Program-made: the position numbers and the translations under genes
Origin: CAZSDP01 sp964605665
GTDB lineage: Bacteria > Planctomycetota > UBA8108 > UBA1146
Direction: 5' to 3'
DNA: 64,000 bases
NCBI GenBank assembly: GCA_964605665.1
Contig: CAZSDP010000003.1
Location: 219,305 to 283,304 of the forward strand
The notes under the pieces: model-generated
The model's input: only the letters and a program-made list of their open reading frames with translations
Told to the model about the DNA's origin: nothing
Database searches by the model: none
Shown: piece after piece, positions 8,784 through 17,383 of the stretch
Layout: the number at the start of each line of letters is the position of its first letter
Position numbering within the stretch: position 1 is the first letter of the stretch

Positions 8784-10046
8784 TCAAACCAGATGCTCTG
8801 TCCAGCGACGTGCCAAGTGCAGAATCGTCTCCACCGCTTGCACCAGGCTGCGGTGAGCGATCCACTCTTTTCTTGAGTGTGCCAGCATTCCGCCGGCAAA
8901 GATGTTGGGGGTCGGATGACCAGCCTGCGTCAATAAACTCCCATCGGTTCCGCCTCGGATCGGATGGCGAATCGGTTCAAGGCCAGCGTCTCGGATGGCA
9001 CCGTCGGCAAGATCAACCACGTTGGGAAACTCGTCCAAGAGAGTCTTCATGTTTCGATATTGCTCCCGCGCCTCGACCTCGATCGAAGAGCCGGGATATC
9101 TCTCCTGAAACTGGGACGCGAGTCTCCTCAACAACTCGATGCGTTGTTGATTTCCTGCTCTTTCAAAATCCCGAATGATGATGTGTGCAGAAGCATGCTC
9201 GACAGAACCAGAGGACTCCACCAGATAGTAAAACCCCTCCCGACCTTCGGTTTTCTCTGGGCATTCGTCGGGGGGCAATGCTGCGAGAATTCGGGAGAGA
9301 ATCATCCCCGCATGGACAAGTCGATCCTTGGCGCTGCCAGGGTGCACCCCAACTCCTTTGACTGAGATGTCAACCCGCCAAGCATCGAAGCATTCATCTT
9401 CGAGCTCTCCCGGCTCCCCACCGTCGATGGTGTAACCAAACTTCGGCAGCAAAGACAGGTCGAGGCCTTCGGTCCCTCTCCCCACCTCCTCGTCGGTGGT
9501 AAAGCAAGCGACGATGGGACCATGGGGCAAATCCTCAAACTTCCTGAACGCATGAAGAGCAGCGATGATTTCGGCAACTCCCGCCTTGTCATCAGCACCG
9601 AGCAAGGTTTGACCGGAGGCGGTGACGATTGTCTCTCCTGTCAAGCTGGCGAGCTCTGGACTGTCGGAGACACTCAACTCTAGAGACTCGTCATCCGGAA
9701 ATCGGATCGGCTCTCCACTCCAGTTCTCATGGCAGAGGGGAACAACTCCGTCACCAGGCTGCTCCGGAGAGGTATCGACATGGGCAAAGAGAGCGAACGG
9801 CTCAACTCGATCGAAGTTTGAGCAAGCGTCGAGCTTCGCGATCACGAAACCTCTTTCGAGATTTTCGATCGTCTCCAATCCCAGACTTCGGGCTTCTTCC
9901 GCGAGAATCTTCAGTAGATCGAGTTGCCCTGAGGTGGAAGGTACTGTGTTTGAACTCTCATCCGAGGTCGTTCCGACCTTCACATAGCGAAGAAATCGAG
10001 ACAGAACATCCTCTTCGATCGTCTTCTTGATCTCCGCTCGCAACAC
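8784..10046 (-). CDS. pepT: peptidase T (tripeptide aminopeptidase)
   Basis: A 420-residue M20B zinc metallopeptidase. Landmarks in order: ALFAHVDTSPE with the first zinc histidine and aspartate; LLGADDKAGVAEI with the bridging aspartate; FTTDEEVGRG with the catalytic glutamate pair; YTIDGGEPGELE; HPGSAKDR; and near the end RGGTDGSLLTQ and NIFAGG. The order and length match PepT, which removes N-terminal residues from tripeptides in the cytoplasm. GTG at 10046 follows GGAGG by 7 nt. It is on the same strand as thiI, 51 nt downstream of it, and may be co-transcribed. Confidence 0.93.
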   Translation of the reverse strand: MLRAEIKKTIEEDVLSRFLRYVKVGTTSDESSNTVPSTSGQLDLLKILAEEARSLGLETIENLERGFVIAKLDACSNFDRVEPFALFAHVDTSPEQPGDGVVPLCHENWSGEPIRFPDDESLELSVSDSPELASLTGETIVTASGQTLLGADDKAGVAEIIAALHAFRKFEDLPHGPIVACFTTDEEVGRGTEGLDLSLLPKFGYTIDGGEPGELEDECFDAWRVDISVKGVGVHPGSAKDRLVHAGMILSRILAALPPDECPEKTEGREGFYYLVESSGSVEHASAHIIIRDFERAGNQQRIELLRRLASQFQERYPGSSIEVEAREQYRNMKTLLDEFPNVVDLADGAIRDAGLEPIRHPIRGGTDGSLLTQAGHPTPNIFAGGMLAHSRKEWIAHRSLVQAVETILHLARRWTEHLV

Positions 10047-10097
10047 CGATCGCCTCCCGCCTTCTGAAGAGTTCCGGAATCGGACGCCTAGACACTC

Positions 10098-11408
10098 TCA
10101 ACTCGACTTTGAACGATCTTCTCCCACAGAAACCACTTCAATATTGTCGAGAACCTCACCGAATTCTGCTCGGACATCCAACGCATCTTCCACTTCTTCA
10201 ATTTCATGCAATCGCGCTGAAGTCACCGGATTTCTGGGCAGAAGGTATCCGCAACAATCAGAGTGAGGCTCGATGCTGATTTCAAAGGTCCCCAAATTTT
10301 GCGCCTGTTGAATGATCTCGTCTTTTTCGTAGGTGAGGAGTGGTCGAAGCAATGGGAGGTCGACTGTGCTATCGAGGACTCCGAGATTGGCGAGGGTCTG
10401 ACTCGCAACCTGTGCAAGACTCTCGCCACTTCCGATCGCAATGCAGCGCTCTTGTCTCGCGATACGCTCAGCAAATCTCAGCATGAAGCGGCGATAGAGC
10501 ATCACTCGCCACTTCGCAGGAGCATCTGCGACGATCCTTCGCTGCAATATCCCCAATGGAACCAGGTAGAGCTTGGTCAGCATTCGATGCTTCGAGAGCA
10601 GTTCTGCTAACTCTGTCACTTTTTCCACACTCGATCGATCGGTGAAGGGGCTCGAGTGAAAGTGAATGAACTGTACATGGCAGCCCCGCCTCAAAAGGCG
10701 CTCAGCCGCCACCGGAGAGTCGATCCCCCCCGACAGCATGTGCAACACCCTGCCGGCGGTTCCGATCGGGAGCCCGCGCGGTCCTTCGATCCGGCGACGA
10801 TGCAGAAAAATTTCCTTATTGAGGATGAGAACGTGGAACTCTTGCGCTGGATTGGTCAAATCGACCCGCGCCTTGCTCCGTTGATTGACCAACGATCCCA
10901 GTCGAACCATCAGTTCTTGCGACCTGAGGGGATAAGACTTCTGCAAGCGACGACATCGAATCGCGAAACTCTCGAAACCACCCTCATCCGCCCACTCGGC
11001 CAACTTGGCTTCCACCGGTTCGAGATCCCACCCGAATCGTTCGACCGGTTCGAAGTGAACAATGCCGGGAATCCGCGAAAGACGGTTCTCTAGTTCGCGT
11101 GCGTCTCCAGAACTCCGCTGATCGACCCTCAATCTCCCAAAGAGGCGGTGAATTCCCGTCACCTGAAGTCCCTGCACACCGAAGTACATATTCCGGACAA
11201 GGCTCGCTTCGAAATGGGGCCGATTCCCCTTCTTCAGTCCAACCTCACCGTAGTAGACCAGGTAGCTGCGAGAGTCCTCTACTGGAGTCTCGCCAGACTG
11301 TGAAGGTGTTGCAATCTCGGGAGAATCGCCGTCAGGCTGGTCTAGAGACGCATCGGGATTGGAGGCTGGTTCAGGTCGATCGATCGCAGGATCGAGATCA
11401 GAATTCAT
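10098..11408 (-). CDS. thiI: tRNA 4-thiouridine synthase ThiI (without rhodanese domain)
   Basis: A 436-residue protein. An acidic, proline-rich leader of about 46 residues precedes the ferredoxin-like/THUMP region that begins YLVYYGEVGLKKGNRPHFE. The PP-loop ATP pyrophosphatase domain carries SGGIDSP (226-232). Near the C-terminus HSDCCGYLLPRNPVT contains the conserved cysteine region. ThiI adenylates U8 of tRNA and inserts sulfur; some versions also supply sulfur for thiamine. It lacks the C-terminal rhodanese domain of E. coli ThiI, as many bacterial homologues do, so the sulfur carrier must be another protein. The N-terminal leader is unusual, and the true start could lie inside it. Confidence 0.92.
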   Translation of the reverse strand: MNSDLDPAIDRPEPASNPDASLDQPDGDSPEIATPSQSGETPVEDSRSYLVYYGEVGLKKGNRPHFEASLVRNMYFGVQGLQVTGIHRLFGRLRVDQRSSGDARELENRLSRIPGIVHFEPVERFGWDLEPVEAKLAEWADEGGFESFAIRCRRLQKSYPLRSQELMVRLGSLVNQRSKARVDLTNPAQEFHVLILNKEIFLHRRRIEGPRGLPIGTAGRVLHMLSGGIDSPVAAERLLRRGCHVQFIHFHSSPFTDRSSVEKVTELAELLSKHRMLTKLYLVPLGILQRRIVADAPAKWRVMLYRRFMLRFAERIARQERCIAIGSGESLAQVASQTLANLGVLDSTVDLPLLRPLLTYEKDEIIQQAQNLGTFEISIEPHSDCCGYLLPRNPVTSARLHEIEEVEDALDVRAEFGEVLDNIEVVSVGEDRSKSS

Positions 11409-11569
11409 CGGAGTGCTTCCGCTCTTCGCCTTTGGTCCCTGTTTTCGCTCCCGCCCTCCCCGGGCGCCGGCTATTCTCTTCTCTCAAGCCAACCCCATCG
11501 AGGTGGTTTTCAGAATTGCCCGGAGCGATCTGCCAATAGAAGCGCCGATCCACTGAAGAGGAGCTTACC

Positions 11570-12007
11570 GTGCCTCCCCAATCGAAGGTCTACCGGCGTG
11601 AACACACGGTCGCTTTCGCCGACGTCGATGCTGCGGGAATTGTCTACTATCCCAGACTGCTCCACATCTGTCATCTCACCTTTGAGGAGTTCTTCTCCGA
11701 TGTTGGAGACTTGTCCTACTCAAAGTGGATTCTCGATCAGAGGCTCGGCTTTCCGACGGTTCACCTGGATGTCGATTTTTCGCAACCGGTCCGATATGGG
11801 TCGCCCCTGACGATGGTGACCACGATTCAAAGAGTTGGAAAGCGCTCGGTTACCTTCAGGTTTGTCGGTGAATTGGCCGATGGCTCGACCGCTTTTCGTG
11901 CAGATGTGACGAAAGCGTGCGTGGGGATGGACTCCGGCGCTTCACAGATGATGCCCCAGGCACTCCTCGATCTATTCAGTGAGTTTCTTCAAGAGGCGAC
12001 ACCGTGA
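11570..12007 (+). CDS. acyl-CoA thioesterase (4HBT hotdog family)
   Basis: A 145-residue hotdog-fold protein. The motif FADVDAAGIVYYPRLL near residue 20 carries the catalytic aspartate and matches the 4-hydroxybenzoyl-CoA thioesterase/YbgC family. GTG at 11570 follows GAAGAGGAG. The stop overlaps the GTG of queE (GTGA), and queE overlaps queD, so the thioesterase leads a coupled three-gene unit. The family hydrolyses aromatic or short-chain acyl-CoAs. Because the genome uses the futalosine menaquinone route (mqnC at 49538), a DHNA-CoA hydrolase role is unlikely. Why it is linked to queuosine genes is not evident. Confidence 0.87.
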   Translation: MPPQSKVYRREHTVAFADVDAAGIVYYPRLLHICHLTFEEFFSDVGDLSYSKWILDQRLGFPTVHLDVDFSQPVRYGSPLTMVTTIQRVGKRSVTFRFVGELADGSTAFRADVTKACVGMDSGASQMMPQALLDLFSEFLQEATP

Positions 12008-12672
12008 ATTCCGACGCTGCAAACTACGACCTGAACGCCACCGTTCTCGTGCATGAGATCTACCTATCGATACAAGGAGAATCGACTCATGCCGGGCGTC
12101 CATGCGTCTTCATCCGACTGACCGGTTGCCCGCTGAGATGCGTCTGGTGTGATACCGAGTATGCGTTCAGCGGAGGAGAGTCGTTGCCGATCTCGGAAGT
12201 GCTGCAGCGAGCCTCCGAATGGGACGTGTCTCTCGTCGAGCTGACGGGTGGAGAGCCGCTCGCTCAGAAGAATGCGCGTCCTCTCTTGAGCGCGTTGGCT
12301 GAGCAGTTTGAAGAAGTTCTGCTCGAGACCTCAGGTGCGGAGTCGATCGCTGGGATCGATCGGAGAGTGCGACGAATCGTCGACTTGAAGGCTCCCGGAA
12401 GTGGAGAGGTCGCTCGTAATCGAATGGAGAATTTGGCCGAATTGCGCGATGGGGACGAACTGAAGATCGTTCTCGCAGATCGCGCTGACTATGAGTGGGC
12501 CTGCCAAATGCTGGCGGAGCACTCCCCTTCGGTTCCCGTCCACTTCTCCCCGGTGCATGGGAGATTAGATCCTCAGACTCTCGCGGAGTGGATCATCGAA
12601 GACCAACTGACGGTGAGGCTGCAATTGCAACAACACAAGTACATTTGGGATCCGGAGGCACGAGGAGTATGA
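12004..12672 (+). CDS. queE: 7-carboxy-7-deazaguanine synthase QueE
   Basis: A 222-residue radical SAM enzyme. It begins VHEIYLSIQGES, typical of QueE. The cluster-binding cysteines are C42-x3-C46-x2-C49 in GCPLRCVWCDTEYAF, and ELTGGEPL follows as the SAM-binding GGE motif. QueE converts 6-carboxy-tetrahydropterin to 7-carboxy-7-deazaguanine in queuosine synthesis. It overlaps the thioesterase upstream (GTGA) and queD downstream (ATGA). FolE (54100-54672) supplies the precursor pathway. QueC and QueF are not in this window. Confidence 0.95.
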   Translation: MNSDAANYDLNATVLVHEIYLSIQGESTHAGRPCVFIRLTGCPLRCVWCDTEYAFSGGESLPISEVLQRASEWDVSLVELTGGEPLAQKNARPLLSALAEQFEEVLLETSGAESIAGIDRRVRRIVDLKAPGSGEVARNRMENLAELRDGDELKIVLADRADYEWACQMLAEHSPSVPVHFSPVHGRLDPQTLAEWIIEDQLTVRLQLQQHKYIWDPEARGV

Positions 12673-13055
12673 GCACGGAATCGTCCCCCACCATGGAGTT
12701 GATCCATCGCTTTCGATTCGAAGCCGCGCACTTCCTTCCCAATGTCCCGCAAGACCACAAGTGCCGCCGAATGCATGGCCACTCCTTCGAGGCGAAGGTG
12801 GTGGTCAGAGGGGCCGTGGATCCGTCGCATGGCTGGGTGATCGATTACGCAGACATCAAGAGAGCGGTGGCGCCGCTGAGGGAGCAACTCGACCATCACC
12901 TGCTCAATGAAGTCGAGGGATTGGAGAATCCCACGTCTGAACTGCTCGCATTGTGGATCTGGAATCGCCTGAAACCTGCTCTCCCGCAGCTCGCCGAGGT
13001 TCACATCGCAGAAACTTGCAACAACGCCTGTACCTATCGAGGCGAGGTTGGCTAG
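12669..13055 (+). CDS. queD: 6-carboxytetrahydropterin synthase QueD
   Basis: A 128-residue member of the 6-pyruvoyl-tetrahydropterin synthase fold. The zinc ligands are H21 (FEAAHFL) and H36/H38 (MHGHSF), with the catalytic C32 four residues before H36. The C-terminal ETCNNACTYRG holds the pterin-anchoring glutamate. QueD makes 6-carboxy-5,6,7,8-tetrahydropterin from the product of FolE. ATG at 12669 is chosen because it overlaps the queE stop (ATGA) and directly precedes the conserved start; longer in-frame codons would run through queE. Confidence 0.95.
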   Translation: MSTESSPTMELIHRFRFEAAHFLPNVPQDHKCRRMHGHSFEAKVVVRGAVDPSHGWVIDYADIKRAVAPLREQLDHHLLNEVEGLENPTSELLALWIWNRLKPALPQLAEVHIAETCNNACTYRGEVG

Positions 13056-13199
13056 GCTCACCCGGCCAGCGCGACCCGCTTCACGATCAAAGTCGAAGAA
13101 GATCGAGCGAAGCCCTTCTCGCGCCGGCTCCGATCGTCGAAACTAGCGACACGACCTCTTCGAGTGAAAGCCCAAAATCAAAGTGACAGGGGATAACGG

Positions 13200-15023
13200 A
13201 TGTGCGGGATTTTTGGCTTGTCAGGAAAGCACGACATTGCGCCCACCTTGGTCGCAGGCCTCGAGCGCCTCGAGTATCGGGGCTATGACTCATGTGGCCT
13301 CAGCGTCCTCGATGCAGATGGTCAACTCGTGCTTCGCAAAGGGATCGGAGAAGTCGCGGTCGTTGCCAGGGAGGAACGATTCGAAGAGCTCTCCGGAACT
13401 TCTGCTCTCGGACATACACGTTGGGCAACTCACGGTCGTGTTTCTCGGGTGAATGCCCACCCTCACTTCGACAGCTATCGCGAAATCGCCATTGTCCACA
13501 ACGGCATTTTGGAAAACCACGAGGCACTGCGATCTCGATTGGTTGCCCGTGGACATGCATTTCTGTCGGAAACCGACTCAGAAGTCATCGCCCATCTGAT
13601 CGAAGAGGAACTGAAGGGGAAAAACGACTTTCCCGAAGCCGTTCTGCGAGCAGGACGGCAACTTCTCGGAACATATGGAATCGGAGTCATCAGTTCTCGC
13701 CATCCCGGCGTCCTGATCGCCCTTCGACAAGAGAGCCCCATTCTCCTCGGGATTGGTCAGGACTTTCACTGCTTCGCGTCAGATCCCCTCGCATTTTCCG
13801 ACCTCACCGATCAAGTCGTTTTTCTTGAGGATGGTGAGATGGCGGTGATCGAACCGGGTCAATTTTCAGTGCGCTCGATCGAGTCGGGTGAACCGATCGA
13901 ACGTGACTCCATCGTCCTCGATTTGGCAGACCGCCGTACCGACCACTCCGGATTTCCAGACTATATGTCGAAGGAAATTCAAGAAAATGCAGGGGTGGTC
14001 CGCACTGCGCTCGAAATTCCCGCCGAAGAAATCGAAGGGTTGGTCGCAGAATTCGAAAATGCGCCACACTCACTGCTGACCGGCATCGGCACCAGTTTTT
14101 ACGTGGCAGTGATGACGCAATATGTCTTCGCCAAGCTCGCCAACCGGTTTGTCTCGGCCGTGAGCTCCGATGAACTCCCCTATCTCGCCTGTTTCAAAGA
14201 GGGTGATCACGTCCTCGCCATTTCGCAATCGGGAGAGACCTACGACACCCTCAAAGCACTCCGGCAGGCAAAAAACAAAGGTGCTCGAACAACCGCGGTA
14301 CTCAACGTCCCCACCAGTTCGATGGCCCGCGAGACCGATCACTGGATCGATCAGCGCGCCGGTGCCGAAATCTGCGTCCTTTCGACAAAATCGACGATGT
14401 CACAACTGGTGATTCTGTGGCGAGTCGCGATCGAGCTCGGAGAGCGGAATGGCTCGCTCACGCCGGAGAAGGCGAATCAGGCAAAAGCGGAGCTCACAGA
14501 ACTCCCTTCGCAACTTGAAGTGATCTGGAACCAGCGCCATAGCCAATTGCGAGATCTCGCGCGACGCTTCAGCGTCATTCGAAATTGGTTCTTTCTTGGT
14601 CGCGGTGTCTATCATGGCCTTGCCCTCGAAGCCGCCCTCAAATTCAAGGAAGTCACTTACTGTCACGCGGAGGGGATGCCCGCAGGCGCTCTCAAGCATG
14701 GCACGATTTCTTTGATTGACGAAGCGATGCACACCGCCATCTTTCTTCCGGGAGAAGATGAGCCGGAGCTCCGTCAACAATGCATCGGCGCGGTCACTGA
14801 GATTGGTGCGAGAGGTGGCAAAGTCATCGCGTTTCAGCCGGAGGGAATCGGAGATCCGGAAGGTCTCTTCGAGGCGATCGTCGAATCTCCTCGCGGTGGC
14901 ACGGTGACCGCCCCACTTTTGAGTCTGATGCAAGCACAACTCTTCGCGTACTACACCGCCCGATCTCTCGGACGAAATGTCGATAAGCCGCGATCACTCG
15001 CCAAGTCAGTCACCGTCGGTTAA
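13200..15023 (+). CDS. glmS: glutamine-fructose-6-phosphate aminotransferase (isomerizing) GlmS
   Basis: A 607-residue protein of standard GlmS length. The N-terminal class II glutaminase begins MCGIFGL (catalytic Cys2 after Met removal) and has EYRGYDSCG, GHTRWATHG and HNGILEN. Two SIS domains follow, with GTSFYVA, ISQSGETYDT, LKFKEVTYCHAEGMPAGALKHG and the conserved C-terminal tail DKPRSLAKSVTV. It makes glucosamine-6-phosphate for amino-sugar synthesis. GGGGA lies about 7 nt before the ATG. The 144-nt leader after queD was checked for a glmS ribozyme core and none was seen. Confidence 0.97.
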   Translation: MCGIFGLSGKHDIAPTLVAGLERLEYRGYDSCGLSVLDADGQLVLRKGIGEVAVVAREERFEELSGTSALGHTRWATHGRVSRVNAHPHFDSYREIAIVHNGILENHEALRSRLVARGHAFLSETDSEVIAHLIEEELKGKNDFPEAVLRAGRQLLGTYGIGVISSRHPGVLIALRQESPILLGIGQDFHCFASDPLAFSDLTDQVVFLEDGEMAVIEPGQFSVRSIESGEPIERDSIVLDLADRRTDHSGFPDYMSKEIQENAGVVRTALEIPAEEIEGLVAEFENAPHSLLTGIGTSFYVAVMTQYVFAKLANRFVSAVSSDELPYLACFKEGDHVLAISQSGETYDTLKALRQAKNKGARTTAVLNVPTSSMARETDHWIDQRAGAEICVLSTKSTMSQLVILWRVAIELGERNGSLTPEKANQAKAELTELPSQLEVIWNQRHSQLRDLARRFSVIRNWFFLGRGVYHGLALEAALKFKEVTYCHAEGMPAGALKHGTISLIDEAMHTAIFLPGEDEPELRQQCIGAVTEIGARGGKVIAFQPEGIGDPEGLFEAIVESPRGGTVTAPLLSLMQAQLFAYYTARSLGRNVDKPRSLAKSVTVG

Positions 15024-15087
15024 CCGAACAGAGCGGCGCATCTCCGCAGTCTTGCTGAAGACGAACAACGAGGGCTACCCCTCACGA

Positions 15088-16305
15088 TCAGTGAGAGGCT
15101 GACGACCGCGGTCGCTCTGAAAATCTCCCCATCCCGAAGTGCGATCGGTCGAGTTCACAAGGAAGCCCGAGCCCCATCGCGGCGAGCAGCTCTCCCACCG
15201 CGGCAGAGTGCTTGAATCCATGCCCAGAGCAGGGAGAGGCCAGAATCAACTGAGAGTGATCGGGATGATGATCGATGACAAACTCACCATCGGGAGTCAC
15301 CGTGAAGAGGCAGGACGTTCCACGGATGCATCGGGCGCCGACTCGTAAGAATCGAGAGCTGAATTCGAGCATCCGTTGCTGCTCTTCGGCGGTGACCGGC
15401 GTACATCCGACCGCCGGATCGCAAGTGGAACCGTAGTACTCGGTCGCGATCTTGATCCCCCCTTCGGGGCCGTCATTGGCGGGAAAGCCATAGAGCACGT
15501 CATCGCGCAAACGATCGGTTCGAATGAAGACAGGGAACCGGTCAGGAAGAAAATCTTCGATCGATCCCTCGACATCGACCCAATAGAGAGACTGGCGATA
15601 AACCTTGAACTTCTCGTGATGCATCGCAGGAAGAAATCGGTTCAACCAAGAACCGGCAGACAAGATGACTCGCTGTGCGGTGTACTCTCCCGAGTCGGTC
15701 ACCACTCTGGCAGTTCCATCACTCAATGGTTCCACTTGATGCACCGGTTCTTGCGTGCGCACTTCAGCTCCCTGATTTTGGGCACAGCGCAACTGAGTTT
15801 CGATGCACTTCTCAGGGGCAACGAAACCAGCATCCGGCTCGTAGTAGCCTCTCTCGCGCCCTGAATAACGGAACTGTGGGAATCGTTCTTCCAGTTGATG
15901 GTGATCGAGGACTTCATGCTCGATTTCGAATGCCTTTGCCGCGGCGACAGTCTCTCCGATGAAGTCTGCCGCGCCATGAACCGGTGAGCCCTGCTCCTCC
16001 CCTGAAAAGAAGAGCCCGCCCGTGACGGTCAGTAGGTTCTCTCCCGTGGCCGCTTCGAGCTCTCTCCAAATCTGATGGGAGCGGATGGCGAATGGGACAT
16101 AGTGACGTCCCTCTCCGATACCGAGTCGCGTCAGCCGCGTCTCGCCATGGGAAGACCCTCGGTTGTGAGGGGGATCGAACTGATCGATCCCGAGGACTCG
16201 GGCATCATGCTTGGAAAGTTGATAAAGAGCGGCACTTCCCATCGCACCCAGTCCCACCACGATCACGTCGTAATGCTGACTTCCGTTCTTTTGCTCGCCA
16301 GACAT
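15088..16305 (-). CDS. FAD-dependent oxidase, sarcosine oxidase / N-methyltryptophan oxidase family
   Basis: A 405-residue flavoenzyme. YDVIVVGLGAMGSAA near residue 12 is the FAD-binding GxGxxG. HNRGSSHGETRLTR is characteristic of the monomeric sarcosine oxidase/MTOX family. TSCLFTVTPDGEFVID contains the cysteine expected to bind FAD covalently, and SGHGFKHSAAVGE is the conserved C-terminal flavin loop. The family oxidises N-methyl amino acids to the amine plus formaldehyde and hydrogen peroxide. ATG at 16305 fits the family N-terminus, although the GGGGGAGG before it is unusually close; an earlier in-frame start at 16422 would add 39 unrelated residues. The amine substrate is unknown. Confidence 0.9.
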   Translation of the reverse strand: MSGEQKNGSQHYDVIVVGLGAMGSAALYQLSKHDARVLGIDQFDPPHNRGSSHGETRLTRLGIGEGRHYVPFAIRSHQIWRELEAATGENLLTVTGGLFFSGEEQGSPVHGAADFIGETVAAAKAFEIEHEVLDHHQLEERFPQFRYSGRERGYYEPDAGFVAPEKCIETQLRCAQNQGAEVRTQEPVHQVEPLSDGTARVVTDSGEYTAQRVILSAGSWLNRFLPAMHHEKFKVYRQSLYWVDVEGSIEDFLPDRFPVFIRTDRLRDDVLYGFPANDGPEGGIKIATEYYGSTCDPAVGCTPVTAEEQQRMLEFSSRFLRVGARCIRGTSCLFTVTPDGEFVIDHHPDHSQLILASPCSGHGFKHSAAVGELLAAMGLGLPCELDRSHFGMGRFSERPRSSASH

Positions 16306-16481
16306 CCTCCCCCACTTCCCGCTGCTGAAAATCGGCTGACTCCAAGATGCCAGGAGGATCGAAAATCGACCAGCCCGTTCGTCAGCCCTCTTCGCTATAT
16401 CGGTCACCGCTCCTGATACCATGAGGATTGGAGCGATCGATCCCTTCGAGGGCTATAAACCGCCGAGAATGGGAATCGAGG

Positions 16482-16949
16482 CTAAGGTGAGGAGGGAGTG
16501 TTCGCGGCGATCTTCTGCTGCAGCTCCTCCTGGCCAGCTGAGAGACTCCCCACCCCGTAGGTCTGTCGCCCTCCATCGGCGTCGATCACGACACAACGGA
16601 CTGCATCTCCTGGAATCCAGTTCCAGACTTTGGCTTCCAGAAGATAGCGATCACCATTTGGCTCCATCTGGGAGTAGTAGGTCCGATATCCAAAGTGGTC
16701 GATCCATGTCGGAGTGAACTGCACCACCAATGCCGCCAGCGAGATAAAGAGAACGAGACCGGCTAACACCACTCTCTTTTTCTTCCGCCCGGAAGGAGCC
16801 GACGGTCGCAGATGATCTCGGAGCGGAGCTTCTTCAGCAGGGAGACCCTGCAGCTGAAAGTTCTGCCCTTCCAGAGGTCGGGAGAGGGAATCACTGGGAG
16901 TATTCTGGGAAGGCCTTCGATCTTGAGGTTCGGTCATCTCGGCTCTCAT
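16482..16949 (-). CDS. hypothetical single-pass membrane protein
   Basis: A 155-residue protein that I do not recognise. The first 55 residues are polar and proline/glutamine-rich. A basic patch RKKKR (about 55-59) is followed by one membrane helix (about 60-80, VVLAGLVLFISLAALVVQF). The remaining 75 residues, outside the membrane if the basic patch stays in the cytoplasm, contain YYSQMEPNGDRYLLEAKVWNWIPGD. Start choice is between ATG at 16949 and ATG at 16937, and neither has a strong ribosome site. It follows the same strand as the flavoenzyme but 176 nt upstream of it. Confidence 0.6.
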   Translation of the reverse strand: MRAEMTEPQDRRPSQNTPSDSLSRPLEGQNFQLQGLPAEEAPLRDHLRPSAPSGRKKKRVVLAGLVLFISLAALVVQFTPTWIDHFGYRTYYSQMEPNGDRYLLEAKVWNWIPGDAVRCVVIDADGGRQTYGVGSLSAGQEELQQKIAANTPSSP

Positions 16950-17383
16950 CGGGGTCCGGGAGCGAGTCCTCGAAGTCTACTGCCTCACCTCCACATCGTC
17001 GATAGCTCACCCGAGACTCTGGCAAGAAACGAACGGTGCGGACCGACCGTTCGAGATCGATCGATCGTCCATCACTCGATCTGAGGTCAACCGACGATGC
17101 GCTTCGGTGAATCGAGAGAATAGAACGCACTTTACGAGAAGCGCAGCGCTCTACCCCAGATGGGTTCTCATTTCGAGTGGACAAAGGGGACACTCAAAAA
17201 ACTTCCTCGAGAGCCGATCTGCTGCTACAGAAACGTGGCAAAGAGCGCACACATCCTATTTTCACGGCATCGGAAAACAGAAGTTCTCCACCGTTATGAT
17301 CGGTAACCTGGTGATCGAATCGACATTCGGCCTCGCGAGCTCAGCGATGCTGAGCCAAGACGCATCGAAGGCACAAAACCTTC
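16950..17383. other. intergenic region, no gene seen
   Basis: About 430 nt between two minus-strand genes. Around 17090-17180 the minus strand shows a GGTAGAGC-like string recalling a tRNA D-arm, but no matching anticodon stem or T-arm follows, so no RNA gene is called. It presumably contains the promoter of the small membrane protein gene. Confidence 0.5.

Noticed and set aside
13056..13199. glmS leader as a possible glmS ribozyme
   Set aside because: The 144 nt lack the conserved ribozyme core, and the ribozyme is known mainly from Firmicutes.
17090..17180. tRNA-like string (GGTAGAGC) on the minus strand
   Set aside because: No matching acceptor stem, anticodon stem or T-loop could be built around it.
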